This document shows, piece after piece, positions 7,823 through 15,094 of a stretch of 64,000 nucleotides of DNA (within the stretch, counting starts at the first letter, position 1; each line of letters starts with the position of its first letter). The DNA comes from Candidatus Neomarinimicrobiota bacterium (lineage in GTDB: Bacteria; Fidelibacterota; Marinisomatia; Marinisomatales; S15-B10), in NCBI GenBank assembly GCA_030743815.1, contig JASLRT010000090.1, positions 1 to 64,000 of the forward strand, written 5' to 3'. The notes beneath the pieces were generated by a model that was not told the origin of the DNA, did not search any database, and worked only from the letters and a program-made list of their open reading frames with translations. Position numbers and translations under genes: made by a program.

Positions 7823-7997
7823 ATCTTTGTCCTTAATTGATTCTTTGCTTTAGAATATCTCGTGTCTGATTCTTTAGTAAAGACGAGCATTAATTTAATC
7901 TGCTTGCACTATTTTCAGAAATAAAATGCATTCTCTTGTTCAACGCTAAATTATACGTATAGGTTAGGGACATACAGTTACAAGATCAACCCTAAAC

Positions 7998-9131
7998 TTA
8001 CTCCATCCGATTCTGAGAAGATGACGGATCTGAAAAGAGAGTATCGCGCATCAATTCTTCATGAATAACAGGAAATTGATCTGTCATCTGGACAAACCTC
8101 GGCCGGGTTAAGGATATCATGATATTATGCCTGTTACCCTTGAAGGTTACCTCGCGTGTCAGGTGTACATAATTCTCTTGCCGTGCTGATGGAGGAAAAA
8201 ACCACAGACGAACCTGATTTTCCATCGTCCTCTGCAATTCATCTTCCGGGGTGTTGAACGAAGTAGTTAGATATACTCGTGAATCTATGACGCGACCCGT
8301 GGGCGCCACAATCCAATCCATGCGTCCCTCTGCCCTGTAATCCTGGTACCTCTCCATAACATCAAGAATTGCACGTTCCATCAACTCGTCTTGCGCCAGC
8401 ACAACTTTACTCATCTCGATTAGCGACCAGTCACGTACATCCCTGTCCCTGTAAAACACCACTTGGTGTTCAGCATCAAGGACAGCATCGTGCCGGGCAT
8501 CATCCCGCTCCAGACTGTAGTCAGTCAGCAACTCTCGTCGCTCCTTTTTTTCTCCGGTCACCCTCTTCTTTCTGATAGATGCTAACCGCTTCAGCCTTTT
8601 CTCTTCATAGGCCCGGATCTCATTGTCATCGGCCGGATTCTGTCGGGCAGGATTCCACAGCTTGATACCTCCGCGGGCGAACTCGCTGCTGATGGGATTG
8701 AAAATGGCACGCTGAAAACGGAGACTCAGATCATTACTGGCATCCTGAGCAACCAGCTCTCCGGCGCTGAGACCCATCTGTGACGCGCGGCGAAAAGTCC
8801 GCACTTCCGAATAAACAATCACATCGATTCGGTCTTCAATGGTGACAAAAACGACGTACTCTATCGGCTGGAAAAGACGCTTTATGGTTCTCACTTTTGT
8901 CAGAAAATGACCATCTACCGGATCAATATTATCTATTTCGTAGCCAAGACCGGTGATGGCTCGCTGGCACTGGGTTAGCGCCTCCTCACGGGGGATATCG
9001 TAGTTGTAGGTTCTCACCATGGCCGGAGGGCGATAACATGCAGAAATCCGCAAACTGTTGGCGAGAATAAGAACTACACAGGAGAATCGTACCGAGGAGG
9101 ATTGACTGAGTTTCTTGTCAGTACTCCTCAA
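7998..9131 (-). CDS. Lipoprotein with BamC-like and AgmX/PglI-type C-terminal domains
   Basis: About 377 aa. A signal peptide with a lipobox-like LRISAC near residue 32 indicates a lipoprotein. The first domain (about 35-110) has a pattern seen in BamC-like helix-grip modules (REEALTQCQRAITGLGYEID, then GHFLTKVRT). A basic linker follows (KRLKRLASIRKKRVTGEKKERR). The C-terminal part (about 255-350) resembles the AgmX/PglI or TonB-C-like fold: an N-terminal helix, GRMDWIVAPTGRVIDSRVYLTTS, a middle helix, then VRLWFFPPS. The start is uncertain. TTG at 9131 overlaps the upstream gene's stop by 14 bases and gives a credible signal peptide. The role is probably envelope-related. Confidence 0.6.
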   Translation of the reverse strand: MRSTDKKLSQSSSVRFSCVVLILANSLRISACYRPPAMVRTYNYDIPREEALTQCQRAITGLGYEIDNIDPVDGHFLTKVRTIKRLFQPIEYVVFVTIEDRIDVIVYSEVRTFRRASQMGLSAGELVAQDASNDLSLRFQRAIFNPISSEFARGGIKLWNPARQNPADDNEIRAYEEKRLKRLASIRKKRVTGEKKERRELLTDYSLERDDARHDAVLDAEHQVVFYRDRDVRDWSLIEMSKVVLAQDELMERAILDVMERYQDYRAEGRMDWIVAPTGRVIDSRVYLTTSFNTPEDELQRTMENQVRLWFFPPSARQENYVHLTREVTFKGNRHNIMISLTRPRFVQMTDQFPVIHEELMRDTLFSDPSSSQNRME

Positions 9132-9882
9132 GTAGATTCTCTTCAGGGATTTCTGGCGTTTCGGGTTCAACTGTCCCATAAAAAGTTGGGTGATAATAGT
9201 AGAGTCTCAGTACGGACGGGACATCATCGAAAACAGGAACATCCTCAGGATCGTATGGCGCCACCGCATCCAGAAGCAGCTCGATGTGAACGGTATCGAC
9301 TTTCCAAGATGTTCGAAAATAGGCACGCGAAATTTTTGGAAAATCTGAGAAGAGATACTCCTGTCCGATCCCCATATCGTTCTGACTTGTCCTTTTTGGA
9401 TGACCATAACGCTTTGTTAATAAACCTTCCACACGATGAAAATCTTCAATGTAATCATCTGTCAATTTCGCTTCTGTGTCATAGTCAATCCGGACTTTCC
9501 AGAATCCCTTGTCTGAAAATGAATAGACATAGGTCACAGTATCCTGCCCGAGAGTTCCCGAAACTGTAACAGAGTTGTCGTCGCTGGTAGCAGCGGTGTC
9601 GCCGTCGGTACTCCCCTCAAACTGATCTTTGGCCATACCCCATAGGTAGTTCTTGTATCCGGCGGTAAGAGCCGTTTCTGATTCGACAGGTACGGCGGCT
9701 TCTGGCGCTAAAGTGTCTTCATCAGCTTCTTCAAATTCCAGGTCTTCTTCCGTCTCTTCTTCCGCCAGTGTGTCAGCTTCCACCGCTTCATCAGGTTCAC
9801 CGACTGTTTGATCTACATCCGCTTCCTGCGCCAGAACGGCACCGCAAAACAGTAAAATGAAAAGTATCACTGACTGTTTCAT
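9118..9882 (-). CDS. Secreted acidic protein of unknown function
   Basis: A 254-aa protein with a clear signal peptide (cleavage after VLAQ, about residue 19), then an extremely Glu/Asp/Ala-rich linker (about 20-70), then a folded part. That part has a pattern I associate with small periplasmic domains of FCB bacteria: YLWGMAKDQF, a strand pair ending VYSFSDKGFWKVRIDY, a helix, and LLTKRYGHP, followed by aromatic strands (LRLYYYHPTFYG). No catalytic motif. A strong Shine-Dalgarno (AAAGGAG) sits before the ATG. Its 3' end overlaps the downstream lipoprotein gene, so the two are probably co-translated. Confidence 0.65.
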   Translation of the reverse strand: MKQSVILFILLFCGAVLAQEADVDQTVGEPDEAVEADTLAEEETEEDLEFEEADEDTLAPEAAVPVESETALTAGYKNYLWGMAKDQFEGSTDGDTAATSDDNSVTVSGTLGQDTVTYVYSFSDKGFWKVRIDYDTEAKLTDDYIEDFHRVEGLLTKRYGHPKRTSQNDMGIGQEYLFSDFPKISRAYFRTSWKVDTVHIELLLDAVAPYDPEDVPVFDDVPSVLRLYYYHPTFYGTVEPETPEIPEENLLEEY

Positions 9883-9951
9883 GATAAAAACTCCTTTTTC
9901 ATTTAATAGAAGAGATTGTACTGGAACATGTTAATTGTCTCAAAACTATAT

Positions 9952-10368
9952 TCATTTTACCGAGACTTCTTCTTCATCGCCGCCGCCCATAAGCGTCGGA
10001 AGATAATTCATCAGATAATAGACAACCGCTGTCACGATTACGGCCTGAAGTAACATCCCTGCACCGACACACATGCCGATGACCGCTACCATCCATACAG
10101 GCGCTAGCGACTGGAGAAGATCATTCCAGTTTCCAACTTTCTGAAACTGACTGTATGATATCATGGCAATTGCCACAAAAAGGGAGCCTACAATCAGACC
10201 GGAATCAAGTTTATCGGAAATAATGGTCATGGTAGCTGCAATAATCGATATCAGGGAGTAGATGCCGATTCTCTCTTTGGCAACGACCGACTTTGGGCCG
10301 AAGAACAGCAGCACGACGATGGCCGCCGCGATGAGGATTTTTATGGCGAAACCGATTGCGCTAAACAC
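9952..10368 (-). CDS. MgtC/SapB-like membrane protein
   Basis: A 138-aa integral membrane protein with about four hydrophobic segments. Its plan follows the MgtC/SapB N-terminal domain: an ERIGIYSLISIIAATMTIIS segment in the place of the family's R-T-H-x-L-V stretch, a GLIVGSLFVAIAMISYS segment in place of the G-I-G-F-L-G-A-G stretch, and VWMVAVIGMCVGAGM matching the family's A-A-I-G-L-A-x-G-x-G. The family's conserved Asp and Gly positions are weakened, so this is a distant or degenerate member. The tail GGGDEEEVSVK is hydrophilic. It lies between the signal peptidase gene and the secreted acidic protein gene. A simple unknown 4-TM protein is the alternative. Confidence 0.5.
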   Translation of the reverse strand: MFSAIGFAIKILIAAAIVVLLFFGPKSVVAKERIGIYSLISIIAATMTIISDKLDSGLIVGSLFVAIAMISYSQFQKVGNWNDLLQSLAPVWMVAVIGMCVGAGMLLQAVIVTAVVYYLMNYLPTLMGGGDEEEVSVK

Positions 10369-10490
10369 GTGAAACAGATACCTCGGCTATTGTGGGTGAT
10401 AACTTCCTTTAATCCCGAAAATAATACACATTGCCTGATGGATTGTCAATGGAATTCTCTCTGCACTGTATTTTAGAGAAAAACGGCGAT

Positions 10491-11555
10491 TCAGCGTATG
10501 ATTGTACCGACACGGCTGAATCTGGGACCCCCTCCTTTGAAGTCCCAGGACATATAGACGAAGAGAGCTTCCCCAAGAATCAGATCATGCGGGACGAATC
10601 CCCAATAGCGGGAATCGGCACTGTCGTCGCGGTTATCTCCCATCATCCAGTAGTAGTTCTGCTTCACGGTGTAGCTGCCGAGCTCACTCAGCGGTCTACC
10701 GTCGATAGTAAGATACTTGCTAGCTTCATTAGTAAAGTGAAAGTTCCACACATTGAGGAATTCCCCATTCTGATTGACATTTGAATAGTATCTTCCGTAA
10801 AGCCGTTCCACCTTACGTGATCCGTACGGTTTGCGCGAAAACATGCTGAAAATCTTGCTACCCAATCCGGACATGTAGCGTCGTGCCACATCGTTAGGAT
10901 CGCGCATCGTAAACCTGTAGCGCCTGTCCAGACCTTCACCCTCAACCGTCACTTCGTGTCCATCCATGATCATAATAGGCAGGAGATAGTCCCAGTTGGT
11001 CTCTTCATCAATGTTTATTATGTCGCCACCTTTCGGCATAGTGATGGGACCGAGATTGTCCCGGTTTGATTCACCGCGCATAAAGATCCCCGGCTGTCTG
11101 AAATCTGGTGACAGAACATTTCTATCTACAAACTTGCCGTTTTGCGGAAGTTCAAATTCTTCTCCATCAATCCAGACACTCTTCTCACGTACCTCGATAG
11201 TCTGTCCCGGCTCGGCAATGCACCGCTTGACGTATTTCTGGAAATCGTCACGGGGATACTTGAAAATGACAACATCACCTCGCCTCGGCTGTCTGAACTC
11301 CGGGAACCGTGTCCACGGCACATAAGCACCAATTTCTGTGTAAGGAATTCCGATCCAGTCCGGCGTCCTCATACCGTAGACAAATTTATTGCCGATAAGG
11401 AAATCACCCGTCATGATGGTATTCTCCATAGAGCCGGTAGGAACGATATAGGCTTCGATGACGGTGGCTCGCAGAGAAAGGGCAATCAGAATAATTATGA
11501 AGAGAGACTTGATCTCCCTCACTATCTTTGTAACCGTTGATTCCTTCATTATCAT
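10491..11555 (-). CDS. lepB: Signal peptidase I
   Basis: Type I signal peptidase, which cleaves signal peptides from exported proteins at the periplasmic face of the inner membrane. The 354-aa product has an N-terminal membrane segment (about 16-36), the catalytic serine in PTGSMENTI (Ser42), the lysine general base in FQKYVKRC (Lys110) and the conserved GDNRDDSADSR box (305-315). Between the two conserved blocks lies a long insertion (about 165-290), so the protein is longer than many bacterial enzymes. Large insertions at this place are known in the family. The start MIMKES has two ATGs two codons apart, and neither has a strong ribosome binding site. The many secreted proteins in this window would be its substrates. 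Confidence 0.93.
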   Translation of the reverse strand: MIMKESTVTKIVREIKSLFIIILIALSLRATVIEAYIVPTGSMENTIMTGDFLIGNKFVYGMRTPDWIGIPYTEIGAYVPWTRFPEFRQPRRGDVVIFKYPRDDFQKYVKRCIAEPGQTIEVREKSVWIDGEEFELPQNGKFVDRNVLSPDFRQPGIFMRGESNRDNLGPITMPKGGDIINIDEETNWDYLLPIMIMDGHEVTVEGEGLDRRYRFTMRDPNDVARRYMSGLGSKIFSMFSRKPYGSRKVERLYGRYYSNVNQNGEFLNVWNFHFTNEASKYLTIDGRPLSELGSYTVKQNYYWMMGDNRDDSADSRYWGFVPHDLILGEALFVYMSWDFKGGGPRFSRVGTIIR

Positions 11556-11765
11556 TTTAACAATTTAAGGGTATCGCTGCTAAGGCGCCAAGAAGCAAAG
11601 CGGAAGATTATCCTCGTTTGAAATGGCAGGGGCAGATACTCTAGCGGTCCCTCTATTCCGGCAGAAACCTTCCGCCTAAGCAACAGCACAGGCAGGCGAC
11701 TTCATCACTTGAGACTCAACAGAACAGATTGCTTCGCTCCCCTCCCCGGCGATTTCTCATCACAT

Positions 11766-12704
11766 CTAGTTGAGACAATCCTCATAATGCCGCACGGATG
11801 GACGCCCCTTGCCGAATCGTACGGTCATCATATCAAAACGGCTCTCTTCAATGTTATCATTTTCAGAGATGAATACCTCCATGGCGTTGGCCAGTTTCTC
11901 AATCTTGGTTTCATCTACCTGATCTTCGGGTCGGCCCAGCTTCTCCTGAGATGCTGTCTTCACTTCTACGAATACAATCATTTCTCTGTTCCGGGCAACG
12001 ATATCGATTTCTCCATGCGGTGCTGCGTTAAAATTCATCTCAATAATGTCATACCCCTTGCGCACCAGATGCTGGGCAGCCAAACGCTCTCCCCACTGAC
12101 CCAGTCTGCGATTCTTCTTCAAATCACTCAACCTCGGCATGTGATCCTTCACGGGGCGGAACGATTTTCTGTGAACTGAACACGCGAGGTACTCTCTCAA
12201 TTGCTGCAGATGTTGTCTGGTGCCGTACCCTTTGTGCTGGGCAAAGCCATACTCGGGAAAGATGATATCATAGTTCCGCATCATTCGGTCTCTCGTCACC
12301 TTCGCGATAATGGATGCCGCACTTATAATATGAACTTTTTCATCCCCATCAATGATCCCCCGATTCTTCACCACTTGATCCGGAAGAGCATAGCCGTCGA
12401 TGAGTGCTTCATGAGGCGCTGGCGAAAGTTGTCCCAAAGCGATGCGCATGGCCCGTCGTGTTGAATCCAGTATATTCTCACGGTCAATCTCATCCTCATG
12501 GATGATCCCGATACCGACGGCAACAGACTTATCCATTATTTCATTGTGTAGCCTTTCCCTCTTCTTCTCGGCGACCTTCTTGGAATCCCGTACGCCATCG
12601 ATGGTGAGTCCATTTGGAAGGATGACCGCTGCCGCCACCACGGGGCCGGCGAGAGGCCCGCGACCGGCTTCGTCAACACCTGCTATCAATTTGGATCCAA
12701 TCAC
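11766..12704 (-). CDS. rnhB: RNase HII fused to YraN (UPF0102) nuclease-like domain
   Basis: A 312-aa fusion. Residues 1-188 are RNase HII, which nicks RNA-DNA hybrids to remove ribonucleotides: GVDEAGRGPLAGP with Asp11/Glu12, LIDG (Asp103), and AKVTRD (Asp139) complete the acidic site, and HRKSF marks its usual end. Residues about 195-312 match YraN/UPF0102, a predicted endonuclease-like fold: LGQWGERLAAQHL, HGEIDIVARN, IVFVEVK. The two genes are commonly neighbours in bacteria, and here they are one reading frame. An internal ATG at 12140, at the junction (Met189), has AAGGA five bases upstream, so a separate YraN could also be made. The start at 12704 is the only one before the DEAGRG motif. 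Confidence 0.9.
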   Translation of the reverse strand: MIGSKLIAGVDEAGRGPLAGPVVAAAVILPNGLTIDGVRDSKKVAEKKRERLHNEIMDKSVAVGIGIIHEDEIDRENILDSTRRAMRIALGQLSPAPHEALIDGYALPDQVVKNRGIIDGDEKVHIISAASIIAKVTRDRMMRNYDIIFPEYGFAQHKGYGTRQHLQQLREYLACSVHRKSFRPVKDHMPRLSDLKKNRRLGQWGERLAAQHLVRKGYDIIEMNFNAAPHGEIDIVARNREMIVFVEVKTASQEKLGRPEDQVDETKIEKLANAMEVFISENDNIEESRFDMMTVRFGKGRPSVRHYEDCLN

Positions 12705-12790
12705 GTCAGCTCAATTAAATTGAGGCGCTTCTATAAAGTTACGAATCTGGCAGATTTGGTAGAATCTGTCAGGTCTGAACCGGGGGAATA

Positions 12791-13045
12791 TTAATTGCAG
12801 CAGCAATCATCTACGATCGTGATCGATTCGGCCGTCAGGCCGGAGGCAACCTCCCACCGCATACAGGCGTCAACCTCGATGCCTTCAACTGTGGCAAAAC
12901 TGGCAAAGTCCTCCTCGGTTACCAGCCGAAAATAGTATTTCAGTTTGCTGCCGCAGTCCGCACACTCAGCATCTTCATCGCAACCGAGAATAAAGAAACC
13001 GAGGACGAGACAAATCACACTTACTGTCTTATGAAACTTCTTCAT
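12791..13045 (-). CDS. Small cysteine-rich lipoprotein
   Basis: An 84-aa protein with a signal peptide and lipobox (FILGC, Cys22). The mature part is short and cysteine-rich: EDAECADCGSK near the lipid anchor, a central Cys in VDACMRW, and a terminal DDCCCN. This hints at disulphides or metal binding. A Phe/Tyr-rich middle (LKYYFRLVTEEDFASF) could form a small beta/alpha fold. No family recognised. A purine-rich ribosome binding region (GAGGAGCAGGG) lies upstream. It follows the PorV-like gene on the same strand after a 169-base gap that holds its own candidate promoter. Confidence 0.6.
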   Translation of the reverse strand: MKKFHKTVSVICLVLGFFILGCDEDAECADCGSKLKYYFRLVTEEDFASFATVEGIEVDACMRWEVASGLTAESITIVDDCCCN

Positions 13046-13126
13046 ATCTCAACCCTGCTCCTCTTTTTGTTTTTTGGGGTAGTGTCAGTTTAATTCCGTG
13101 ATGAATGAAAATCAATGAAAACGGCG

Positions 13127-13157
13127 ATTATAGGTATTCAGGTTTTCAGAGGTACAA
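13127..13157 (-). promoter_or_regulatory. Candidate promoter of the Cys-rich lipoprotein gene
   Basis: On the minus strand TTGTAC (13157-13152) and a perfect TATAAT (13132-13127) are separated by 19 bases. The -10 box is ideal, the -35 is weak and the spacing is long. A leader of roughly 75 bases would precede the ATG at 13045. Confidence 0.3.
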
Positions 13158-13214
13158 TTTGCAACGGCCCAAATAGAGGTTAGAAGGAAATCTGGAAGGC
13201 GCTCTCAAGAAGAA

Positions 13215-14237
13215 CTAAAACGCCATCTCCAGTGAGAACAACTGCACAAAACCGAGCCTGTCGTTATCAACCAGGGCAAAGTCAAGGTTAAGGCGCCGCT
13301 TATCCACATTGAAGGCAACTCCCAGTCCATAGGAGAGTTTTGGTGCATCGTATTTGTTGAAATAGCCGAGCCGGGCTGAGAGGATATTATTCCACTCATA
13401 TTCCATGCCAAAATTACTTTGCGCTCCCACATCGTTGAACTCATTGTACTGTCCTAGCACCGTAAGACGATGTGTTTCGTGCTGTGCGATCTGGCTGGTA
13501 CCTCCTATCACATCCACAGCCACGCCCACCTGGAAGCGCCACGGAAGGGGCCAAGGTTCCGTCTTCAATTCAGCTCCCCGTTCAATAGTGAAAGCTTCTG
13601 TTTCCAGCGGAAATTTCAGATCGTCACCTCCCAGTTTCATATCTGTACCGAAGTTCGAAATACTCATACCGAGTTTCATTCCCAGTACACCCGTTTCCAG
13701 AACGGACCCGATATCGAACGCTACCGCCTGTGCACTTTCATTCCAGACATCTTCCCGCACATACTTGATCGTTCCGCCCAGCATAAGCCATCCTGTCATG
13801 TAGCGTGCAAAGCTGAAACCGAATGCATAGTTGCGCACGTGGAACAGGGCACCCGTCCCTTCAGGCTGAGAGACGGTAGTCTGTTCAATCTCGCCCGAAT
13901 CGAGTATGATGGCACTTACCCCTACAGCACCATTCCGCGGCAGCGGCATGACTATACCAAAAAAGGAATGTCTGATCCCGAAATAAAGGTCAGAATAAGT
14001 CAGCGCCATGGAAGTCTGTTTCAGAGCGGCGATGCCGGCGGGATTCCAGTGTAGTGAAGCAACATCACCATAGAGACCGGCGTGACTGCCCGCGAGGGCC
14101 GCGGTGCGGGCGTCAACCGGAAACTTGAGGAACTGGGCGGCAGATGTTCCCGCTTTGGAAAACTCCTGTCCCCACATAACAGTACCCAGCATTAGGATCA
14201 TTACTGTTATTCTCTTAAGTATGTTCCGAATTGTCAT
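13215..14237 (-). CDS. PorV/PorQ-family outer-membrane barrel protein
   Basis: A 340-aa outer-membrane beta-barrel of the PorV/PorQ (FadL-like, UPF0164) family. The family signature is clear after the signal peptide: SAAQFLKFPVDARTAALAGS, then ASLHWNPAGIA, and an early LTYSDLYFG strand. The rest is alternating aromatic beta strands ending in a typical terminal Phe (FSLEMAF). PorV proteins serve type IX secretion as shuttles or anchors for surface cargo. The start at 14237 is preferred over an upstream in-frame ATG at 14306 because it lies four bases after the previous gene and begins a normal signal peptide (MTIRNILKRITVMILML). It sits downstream of two probable cargo genes in the same operon. 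Confidence 0.85.
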   Translation of the reverse strand: MTIRNILKRITVMILMLGTVMWGQEFSKAGTSAAQFLKFPVDARTAALAGSHAGLYGDVASLHWNPAGIAALKQTSMALTYSDLYFGIRHSFFGIVMPLPRNGAVGVSAIILDSGEIEQTTVSQPEGTGALFHVRNYAFGFSFARYMTGWLMLGGTIKYVREDVWNESAQAVAFDIGSVLETGVLGMKLGMSISNFGTDMKLGGDDLKFPLETEAFTIERGAELKTEPWPLPWRFQVGVAVDVIGGTSQIAQHETHRLTVLGQYNEFNDVGAQSNFGMEYEWNNILSARLGYFNKYDAPKLSYGLGVAFNVDKRRLNLDFALVDNDRLGFVQLFSLEMAF

Positions 14238-14241
14238 ATGG

Positions 14242-15093
14242 CTACGGCGGTGTGATAGTGAACTTCCTCTGAGTAACGATTCTGCCGAAATAGGCGGAAT
14301 CGACAACAGCCACCATGTTCAGTGTGATTGGATCGCCTCCGGCCGGAAAAAGGTCCGTATAGTAATAATCGGTCGCTTCGCCGTCAGAGTCGGTAACCAG
14401 ATATGCGTGTGATTCGGCGGTGGGTTCAGGCCCCGTTTTGAAAGTACCGGCAAGTCCCCCACCAATAGGCGGTTCGCCGTTGCTCAGATCGACATTGATA
14501 CCCGCAAGGGGCTGTTGATTTTTATCATAAACCCGTGCCCTTACCAGCGTACTGTCCGGGTGCGTTCCGTGATCACCTGACGACAACGTGTCGCCTGTCT
14601 TCCAGCTACCTTCTTCCGGATCGGAAAAATCGAGTAATAGATAGTAGGCGTGACCTACTATGACCGCGACAGTGACAGTGTCGAGCCCGAAACCGTCGCC
14701 CCAGACCAGCGTTGTGGAAAGACCGGGCTCCCTTGCACCGTAAAACAACACCGTTCCCTGTCCGTTTGAATTCGTCTCGAACGAAATCTGCGTCATTTTT
14801 TCACCGCTCTCGAGGAAGTAGCCGTGTATGTCGGTCATCATATGAACTGTAGTGACAGAAGCAAAATCGGTGGTGAGACCGTCCTCCTCCTGTATCAGTT
14901 GAACACTCCACGTTGACACTTCCCTGCCGCCAGAGAGGATGGTCGATTTATCTACACTGATTGCAGCGTTCGTCGGCACATCCCCGCGCCCATCCGGGCC
15001 TATTACATCCTCTTCCGATTCACACTGCATCAAGAGAGAAGTCAGGAATAGCAGAACTATGGGAATTACATAATGTTTCATACCTGCCATCAT
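14242..15093 (-). CDS. Lipoprotein with Ig-like domains
   Basis: A 283-aa predicted lipoprotein with lipobox LLMQC (Cys24) and an acidic start to the mature part (ESEEDVIGPDG). Two beta-sandwich regions are suggested. One (about 40-140) has GQGTVLFYGAREPGLSTTLVW. The second (about 170-283) has LVRARVYDKNQQPLAGINVDLS and a DSDGEATDYYYT strand, as in invasin/Big_1-like or CarboxypepD-like modules. No catalytic residues are seen. The gene begins one base after the large surface-protein gene, with AGGTAG before the start. An alternative start, Met5, lies at 15081. It is likely exposed at the outer membrane with the surface proteins of the same operon. Confidence 0.65.
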   Translation of the reverse strand: MMAGMKHYVIPIVLLFLTSLLMQCESEEDVIGPDGRGDVPTNAAISVDKSTILSGGREVSTWSVQLIQEEDGLTTDFASVTTVHMMTDIHGYFLESGEKMTQISFETNSNGQGTVLFYGAREPGLSTTLVWGDGFGLDTVTVAVIVGHAYYLLLDFSDPEEGSWKTGDTLSSGDHGTHPDSTLVRARVYDKNQQPLAGINVDLSNGEPPIGGGLAGTFKTGPEPTAESHAYLVTDSDGEATDYYYTDLFPAGGDPITLNMVAVVDSAYFGRIVTQRKFTITPP

Positions 15094-15094
15094 T

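Noticed and set aside
11556-11765. tRNA gene or riboswitch in the lepB-rnhB spacer
   Set aside because: No T-loop, anticodon stem or terminator hairpin was found. Nothing is recognised in these 210 bases.
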